Positions 10,574 through 19,500 of a stretch of DNA of 22,342 nt are shown here, one piece after another. The position numbers and the translations under genes are program-made. The notes under the pieces were generated by a model that saw only the letters and a list, made by a program, of their open reading frames with translations, searched no databases and had not been told where the DNA came from. Source of the stretch: Pelargonium nanum. Taxonomy: Eukaryota > Streptophyta > Magnoliopsida > Geraniales > Geraniaceae. Each line of letters opens with the position of its first letter. Positions within the stretch are counted from its first letter, which is position 1. The DNA lies in contig JAYMTF010001593.1 of the NCBI GenBank assembly GCA_036897485.1, positions 1 through 22,342 of the forward strand, given 5' to 3'.

Positions 10574-13500
10574 ATGGAAGCCACATTGCCTCTCTGTAAA
10601 TCCATTGCCTCTGCTCCTCCACCTGTAACTTACTTTCACTCTGCTATGCTCTCTTTCTTCTTCTTCTGTTGTGTTGCTTTTTTTTCAAATTCACTTTTGG
10701 TTTTTGATTTTTGAATTCTGGGTTCTGTCCAGATAACTAATTAGTCGAAAGGGTCGCTTGTAGATCTCTGACTCGAATTTTGACTTGTCGTATTAGTGTC
10801 TGCTGTCTTGCAATGGACATTTATTGGCGTCTGAGTGTTGGATTTGGTTCTGGGAGAGAGTAGTGAAATGGGTTGTAATTGAGTCTTTTTCTGAATTTCA
10901 TTGCACCTGTCATGGAATTATGGTTTGCAATGGTGTCCAATTTTTTACTGTATAATGGTCTTGGAAGACAAAACCCAAAACTCTTAAAAGAAGTATGCTT
11001 TGCTTGCCCAGCTTCGTTGTATTAGATTAGATGCAGTTGATTAATCAGTTTTGGAAGTTTGTCTATACACTCAGTGGCTAATTTACTTTGTGGAACAGAG
11101 AAAGGCAAGTTTTGGGTATTTTTTATTTATCTATTGGACATGAATTTTGACTAAATAAGTCTTGGGTTCGGATTATAGTGGCAATTAGTTTACAGGGTCA
11201 TGTTTTATGTGCTGGGAAGATAGAGTTTGCTGCTGAGTGAGTCCTGTAGTTGGAAGCTGTATTGAGTGATAATACTAAATGATATGATGACGGAAAGAGC
11301 TGAGTTTTCTGCTATCTTTAACCATGAAACTTTCGTACTGTTGTTTGTTAGGAGTATTGAAGGAAGAAAAGAAAACTAAATTATTGTAGTTTTGATAATC
11401 CATCTGCCCCAAAATGAGTGTCTACTTTCTTTATATTTTGTGTCCCAACATGAATGTCCACATTCATTTTTGGTTAGTTAGTTATGCATGAATTACCAAA
11501 TATATTTTAAGTTAAGTTAGTTTGAAGTCATTGAGCTTGTTACAATAAGAGCACATGAAGATATTAGGGGAAAAGTTCAACCCTAACTAACCTATCCTTA
11601 ATCATTACAATAATGGGAAAATAAACTCTCATTTTTGATGGATTGTGTTTTATAGTTAAATGAACCATGACTATCGGTATTCTAATGATTACAATGGAAG
11701 TTTGTTTTCCCTTGAGTCTCAGAAGATTGCAAAAGTGATAAGTCTTTTTTTTTTCTTATTTAATTTGATGTGAATGTCCATACAGTTTCAAGTGTCATAC
11801 CGGATTATTTATATTATCTTTACTAGTTAGTTTGATGCTTTCATCAGTAACATATATATATGATGTTTCTAGAGTTAGGTTCATGATTAAATGTTCAACA
11901 TCCAAGAAATTTTAAAGGGAACATTTTGGTTTTAATACAACTTTGTTGCTTCGTTTTAGAGAAGTTTTAGCAGATCGAATGCTTAAATCTTGATTCTAAT
12001 TTGGTACCGTAGGTAGTATCATAGACATAGTTGCATGGCGCATACTTATAAATAAAAATATGGGCGTTAAGCCAGCTAAATGTTTTGAGAAATTTAGAAT
12101 CTATTGGTTTATGATTTTTCTATTTAGAATAGCTTAATTGTTTTACCTTATTTAGCATAACTTAACTGTTTTCATAGTTTAACCCTTGGACTAGGCCTAT
12201 TTCATTTTTGAACACTAGTCAACCCTTGTAACGCTTTATATAAAGGGCTTTTAAATAATATCATTAGTTCATATCATTTCCCACATGGTATCTTTTCTTG
12301 AAAATACTCTTCGGTTCCCCAAACAAAATAACATATACCATTGCCTTTGGACAACAATTTTAGAATATCATTTAAATACTTTTTATACAGTTTTTTTTTT
12401 TCCAAAAAAAATCCTACACCCATTGTGTCTTCGTGGTGTTCTAGTCGTTAACATTTGGTTTGTGGTCTATTCAATCTAGATCATTTAATTTTTAGAGTTG
12501 TTTTCATAATACAACCACTCTATGATGGTGAGAGGGCTTCAATTGGTCATCTCTTGCGACGTCGCCAACAAACTTCAATAGACACACCTCAATGTTCTTC
12601 TCATCAGATTTAACATGTTATATAATTTTGTTTTCTTTGATTTGTATTTTTTTTTTTTTTTAGACAATGTTTTGTCTCTTATTCCCCCCACCCCCCCACA
12701 AATTCAAGTGGTTTTTCGGTGAGACCTTGAGTTTTAGGGGGGCTGTTGAGATATTTAGAATTCCATGTTTACTGGGGGTTCCTAATTAGCCTTATGTGGA
12801 ATAGCTTAATCATTTCCATAGGTTATGCCTATGTACTACTCCCTCTGTCCCAAAATAAGTGTCCTATTCTCTCTTTAGGAAGTTAGTTATGCATGAATTA
12901 CCAACAATGTTCCTATAGTAAGTTAGTTAGTGTCATTTTAAGCTTGTTACAACGCATGTGCATGGAGATAGAAGTGGAAGTATACAATACCAACTAACTT
13001 CTCCTTAATTTTTCTCAAAAAAGAAAGCAAGACACTTATTTTTGGATGGAGTGATTATTATTCAGAACAACTTGTTTCACTTTTGCGATTTTCAGTGAAC
13101 CGTTTAACTCTAAAATGTGATTAAGCATCATTGATGTCAGAGAAAAAATTCCATAATATTGCGATTTTCAGTGGGCGGCGTCATTGACATTTCGATCTGG
13201 TGTAATCTCTAGCTTGTATATGCTTTACCAAAATATTGCAGCTTCTCATTTCATTACAATTCTCACAATGGTTTAAGGTTTATCTAAAGGTGTAATTATG
13301 TTTTCTTGTGTTTGTTTACCACTCAAGGGTTTATTTTTTGGAGGCACAAGAGGAATCAAGAATTCCCAATGTAGTCTTACTGAAGGAAAGAGGGTGACAT
13401 TTCCTAGGCAAAGAACTCAGTTTATTCACGGTAAATATAAACCTAGAAAGCATGCGGGAGCTCTCAATGTTACGTGCAGTGCTGAGAAGATACTGGTGGC

Positions 13501-16500
13501 AAATAGAGGAGAAATAGCTGTTCGGGTTATTCGAACTGCTCACGAGATGGGTATACCTTGTGTTGCTGTTTACTCAACTATAGACAAGGACGCACTTCAT
13601 GTGAAATTGGCTGATGAGTCAGTTTGCATAGGTGAAGCACCTAGCAGCCAATCGTGAGTAGTGATTTTCCTCTTGTACCGTTTATACTATTAATATGATG
13701 ATGGTTAAAAGGATTTGTAGACTTCTTAAATGCAAATGCCAAACTATCTGAGCTAATTATTGTTGTTGTGCTACTGTACTTAATACTTGGAGGATGCACC
13801 TAAATTTTCAAGAGTGTTTCCATGGGAAAGCAGCCACTATACTAGGGAACAATTCTCTTAGATTCTACTCAAATTTAAAGCTGCTATTATTTTGAGCTAT
13901 GTATGATGTTTGTTCAAGTTCAAGAAGTGGAGTACCATACTTCTCCATGTATTTGCTGTCTATCGTTGGTTCTGAATTCTGATTCTGTGAGCATTATAAA
14001 ACAGTTATATAGACAAGAGAACAATGAACATACTATTGACTTTTGTTGTCATTGAAGTAAGTCGGCGCTTCGATCCATTTATGGTAAAGGACTCATTTTC
14101 AGTTTAGATGTTCCTTAATTTTTGTATATTCTCCAATTATCTCTTCCCGATTGCTAATTCAGTGTAACAAGCATATTCTGCAATCTCTTGTTCATTTCAT
14201 TTTTGGATATGCACAGTTTTTAATTTTAGTTTTTCCTCTGAGTTTCGTTACTTGTGTTTTTTTGAAGGATTTCTGTATGAGTTTCTTATGCATAGTAAAT
14301 ATAATTTGCCCTTCTGTTTGTCTTTTTACAGTTACCTATTGGTTCCAAATGTTCTATCTGCCGCTATTAGCCGTCAATGTACCATGCTGCATCCGGGTTA
14401 TGGTTTCCTTGCTGAGAATGCGGCTTTCGTTGATATGTGCAGATTACATAAAATTAACTTTATTGGCCCTAATGTAAGCGCTTACAACATAATTTTTCTT
14501 TTCCATTGAAGTGATACTTCCTATTTGCATAGGTCAATGTCTTTTCCTCCGTGAATTGGAAGTATATTTCTTGTGGTATTTGCATGTAAGGTAGATGTAA
14601 TGTAACTGCTCCTCCAACAGAGTGTCGGTGTTTCATTATATTTATTATTTTTAAGATAAAAATAAAATCGGACAAGCATATGACACCCATTCTTTTAGCT
14701 TAGTCTCTTCCAGCAGTTGCTCTTCCATTTTTCAGGTGAACTGTCGGTTGCCTTCCTCCAGCCCCTCATGCAGCCTCTTTTCCCTTCTCTCTTCTTCTCC
14801 CTCTCAGCCCAAGCCAACAACCTTCTTTCTTCCTTCCCTTGTATTGCAACCTCTGTTCAACCGAGAAGAAAGAGCAGAGGAATGAAGTTTTAAGATGAAA
14901 GACAAGAGGAGATGGAGTCTAAAAGCGGAAAGCGATGGCTTGTTGAGAGCAGTTGAGTAGTCATCTACGTTTGTGGAGTGGTGGTGGTACATGTTCCTAA
15001 ATCTGAGACATCCACCTCTTTTCTTATGGACCCTTTTGCCCTGTCTGTCTAAAAAATGCTACTGCCATTTTTTCCCTTTGTTTTTTCTTCAACCACTAAC
15101 TTAACTAGTTTGGTTTTGATAAAAAATGAAGTTAAAGGATATTTTAAAACCTTCAAATAACTTCTTATATATGATGAACTAAATGTAACACAGAAAGGAA
15201 GCGGAAGTATATGATTTCTTGTGAAAGTTGTTCGTATATTTCATACTTTTAAATTAGTTAATTTTTATAATTTTAAAAATAAACATATCGGATTGGTTTT
15301 AGTGCAACATAGATGGCCACATGTAAATATTCCAGTTAATTGGGAATTGCAAAGACTTCTCTTAATTGTTTTTATTGCTCTAATAGTTCTAATTAACAGC
15401 TCATGATAATCTTTATCTTAGATTGATATCAATAGAAGTGCTTTGTTGTAGTAATCTTTTGGATTTAGTGATGTAACGAGCACAATTTTGAACTTGAAAA
15501 TATTTTTTGCAGCCCGACAGTATCCGAGTTATGGGTGACAAATCAACTGCCAGAGAAACGATGAAAACTGCTGGTGTTCCAACTGTTCCTGGAAGTGATG
15601 GACTGTTACAGGTATTGACAATGTGACGCAAATTTTTCGACAAGCTAGTAGTTTTAACGAGTCTTTATGTCCAGTTTTGATATTTTATGTTCCTACAGAG
15701 CACAGAAGAAGGAATACAACTCGCTGAGGAGATTGGATATCCTGTTATGATCAAGGTGAATCTTTGTCTTATTAGTTCATTCTAGCTGTTGTAGTTACTG
15801 ACCTCTACCAAATTACTACCTGGATTTTTTTATTAGTTCTGAACAGGATCATCCTTACAGTTCAGTTCTACTAACCTTTATCTGTAAATTTCATTGAAAG
15901 TTTTGTGAGCTGACAAATATTTTATGCTTTAAAGGCAACAGCAGGTGGTGGAGGACGTGGAATGCGTCTTGCTAAAGAACCTGATGAGTTTGTGAAATTG
16001 TTACAGGTACATTTACTTACTCCAGATTGTTTATTCAAGCTACTTTGTGTGTAGATTGATGCTCCCTGTATAAGATCTTGAGATATGTGATATGTCTAAC
16101 AAACTGATATATCTTCTCGATTCTTTTGTGGAGTGAAGTAGTTTTTTTTTTTTTACACTCTACCCTTGTTTCCCTTTAATTATATTTCTTATTAGCTTTA
16201 TTGTAGTACCAATCACATAGGTTCCAAACAACCTTTTGCAAATCAGATCAAATTGCACGAGTATACAATATCTAGAGCTTTGAATGAGCTGTTTTAGCTG
16301 ACTCGTCCTCCAACTGAGTTTCGTTTGACTTGAATGTTCGCAGCAAGCCAAGAGTGAGGCTGGAGCTGCATTTGGGAATGATGGGGTTTATCTAGAAAAG
16401 TACATTCAAAATCCAAGGCACATAGAGTTCCAGGTAATCCTAGGCACATATATATATTTGAAAATGACAAATAATGTTGCAAATCGTGTTGCATATTCAA

Positions 16501-19500
16501 ATTGGTGCTTGATAGACGTCTTTTACATATAGGTGCATGCATAACCTCTTGCATTCCAATTGGGTTTGCAGGTTCTTGCGGATAAGTATGGTAATGTTGT
16601 TCACTTTGGAGAGCGTGATTGCAGCATCCAGGTACTGTCAGCTCTCTCTCATGCATTATCACTTGATGAAACTGTTTCTCAGTGTCTCTGTGTTTCCTAA
16701 ATTTGTCAATGAAATAATCATTTTCGTGTGTAGGAGTTGAGAGCTTTATCTGGTAAAACCAAAGAAAACCACTTGAAATTAATTCATTACTGCTGTGTAA
16801 TATTAACTTGTGAAATCAAGAGCATAATTTCTGCTCACTAAACATTCTGTAGTGCAGCCTATGTCTTTGCAATAGCTGATATACTTAACATAGATGTGTT
16901 GGGCTATTTTAGTGTGCTTGATATTTACATATTTAATTCTACCCCCTTGGTGGAGGTTGCGGTAGTTCTTTCACTGTTGGAAGTTTTGTTTTGCCCTCAC
17001 TTGTTGGAAGTTGTTTATTTTCTTTGCGAGTCGGTGGGTATGCTATGCGTCAGATCCTTATGAAGAGAACAAGGGCTGTTGCACTTAAGATTGTAACCAA
17101 CTATGTGGCAGTTGGTCATTCTTCTGAACATTTTAGATCTTGGACTCATGTTAGGGTATTTGGTTCTGTGTCAGACTTGTTCCTATTGGAGTTTGTAATT
17201 CGCTATTAATCTGAATGAACTTAATATTTCCTTGAAAAAAAATTCAGTTCCGTTTGTTTTTTTGTACTATGAACAAGTTATAGGTCATTAAAGGAACTTG
17301 AGATAGTCTAGAAGAGGATATTCTCGTTGGTTCTTGCTGAACCTCATAGTTGTTTGGAATGTTTCCAAATACTTAGGAGAGCAAAAAGCTATAAAAAGTT
17401 TATAAGGGCTTGGCCTATCTTTTAATGTATAATTATATACTCCTATTCTCTTAAATTTACCTGTATGTCGTAGGTTCAAAACTTATTTTTACTTCTTTTG
17501 GAAGTAAACTACCCAATAAGACATGACATGTATGCAGTGGCGGAGCCAGCTTTTTCATTTATAACCGCTAAAGTTTAGTATTCACTAGGCAAATAATTTT
17601 TTAGTAGTCACTAGTCATAATTGTATTACTTTCCATCCCAAAATTTATGCATTAGTTAATTAAAATTGGGTTTTCTTTTTCTACGCATGTATGCTCTTGT
17701 TATAACAAACTCAGAGGATTGTAACCAACTTAAGTTTAACATTGACGGGAGAGGGAGTGAAGTTCAACATTGACGAATTCAAACCCTATATTTGTTCTCA
17801 ACTTATAAATGGAATGAAAATATTGCAAAATATGGCTTGTTAAAGTGAGTATTACTTATTGGCATGAACTGTTTCACAGAGAAGAAACCAAAAACTGCTG
17901 GAAGAAGCACCTTCTCCAGCATTGACCCCAGAGTTAAGGAAAGCCATGGGTGATGCAGCAGTAGCAGCAGCAGCATCTATAGGCTACATTGGTGTTGGAA
18001 CTGTGGAGTTCCTTTTGGATGAAAGAGGCTTCTTTTACTTCATGGAAATGAACACTCGAATTCAGGTAATGTTAAGTATTTGAGAACATTGAATTTAATG
18101 GGTATAAAACGGCCCATTAGAGGGGGATATATATGTACTTTGTTTTCTCATTTCTTTTCTGTTCTTGTTTTCAACTTAGGTTGAGCATCCTGTGACAGAA
18201 ATGATTTCCTCTGTTGACTTGATTGAGGAACAAATCCGCGTAGCCATGGGGGAGAAACTTCGTTACAATCAGGTATTTGGAAAGAGACATTTCAAACTTT
18301 CTGTATGCATAAAATGTAATTCTTTTCTGTTTCTCCACTGTGTTTTTGTCTGCAGGAAGATATTGTTCTTAGAGGTCATTCAATTGAATGTCGTATTAAT
18401 GCTGAAGATGCATTCAAGGGATTCCGACCAGGGCCAGGTATAATTTTAGTGTTCTCAGAGAATGTTTCTTGAATGTAGCGGACAATCAAATTAATCATAT
18501 GCATACAGATCATCTGTAATAGCAATCGGTGTGTGCTGAATTATGAAACAAGTTTTACCTCTTAACACTTCTATGACGACTTGTATTCTGATTTCTTTGA
18601 ACGTCAGGGAGAATAACATCATACTTGCCATCTGGAGGTCCATATGTGAGAATGGATAGCCATGTGTATCCTGATTATGTGGTTCCACCAAGCTACGATT
18701 CCTTACTAGGAAAGGTTTGTGCTTTCATTTTTATACCGATGCAGTTTGGTTGTGGGTGGTTATGAGTTGTTTCATGCTTGCATATCATCATGCACTGCTT
18801 CAGCTAGCTAGGCTTCAGATGTCAAATAGTATGATCTATTTTATTGTCTAGCCACATGGTGTACTAGTGGAAGGCAAAGTATTAACTTTCGTTAACTCTT
18901 CATGGGGATTTGAACAAAATGTTATATCCATTTTGATGAACTGATGCATTTCTCTTGGCCAAGGATGGCCATTATTCCAGACCAAAGTCCTCAAATCTTG
19001 CTGGATTGTTTCGATTTTTGTAATTTGTTTACATAGGGGGGATGGCTCATACTGTACGTGTTTCGCACCTTGCTTGATCTTTCATATACTATTGTTAGAA
19101 ATTTAAAAAATGTGATCATTGATTGAGATGAAGTATCAATTGATGGGTGCATAATAGGGCTGGCCCTCTTCTTCCCCCGAGTCCTGCTCTTTATGTTTAT
19201 TGTTGGTTAACCCCTGGAGCTCCCTTAGTTAAGTTATATTGAGTGCTTGTTTTCAAGTTGATTTGTTGATTAACAAAGTGAATTATATTGTTGATGAAAT
19301 ATCAACAAAGAAAATGAGGAAAGAAAAGGATATAAGGCAAAACGGTTGTCAGGGTCTGCAAGTGAAACTGAAGTATCAAGTTTTCTGCTTGTGTGTTATG
19401 TTCAGTGTATATTTTCTGAATTTCATTTTAATGTACATCACATATCTCCTGCTGTATATCCTTGCCTGCAAAGGGATATGTCTAAATGTTAAATGTTATG

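Larger units (their letters stand above)
10625..13327 (+). other. CAC2 intron 1 (2.7 kb) with nested mobile elements
   Basis: This long first intron interrupts the transit-peptide coding region. It contains two Stowaway-like copies (about 11396-11648 and 12837-13053) and a small LTR-type element (about 12081-12838). A 13-bp direct repeat, GCGATTTTCAGTG, occurs at about 13085 and 13161. Outside these I see no coding frame. Long first introns can carry expression-enhancing signals, but nothing specific is visible here. Confidence 0.75.

Noticed and set aside
13085..13173. Direct repeat GCGATTTTCAGTG, two copies 76 bp apart
   Set aside because: A 13-bp repeat in AT-rich intron sequence just after a MITE. 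It is too short to support an element or function.
14612..14690. GTGTCGG ... GACACCC inverted words in CAC2 intron 3
   Set aside because: Pairing covers only a few bases with no target duplication, so it is not enough for a transposon call.
14804..14992. Minus-strand 62-codon frame in CAC2 intron 3
   Set aside because: It comes from a purine/pyrimidine-skewed tract, has compositional bias and lacks similarity to a known protein.
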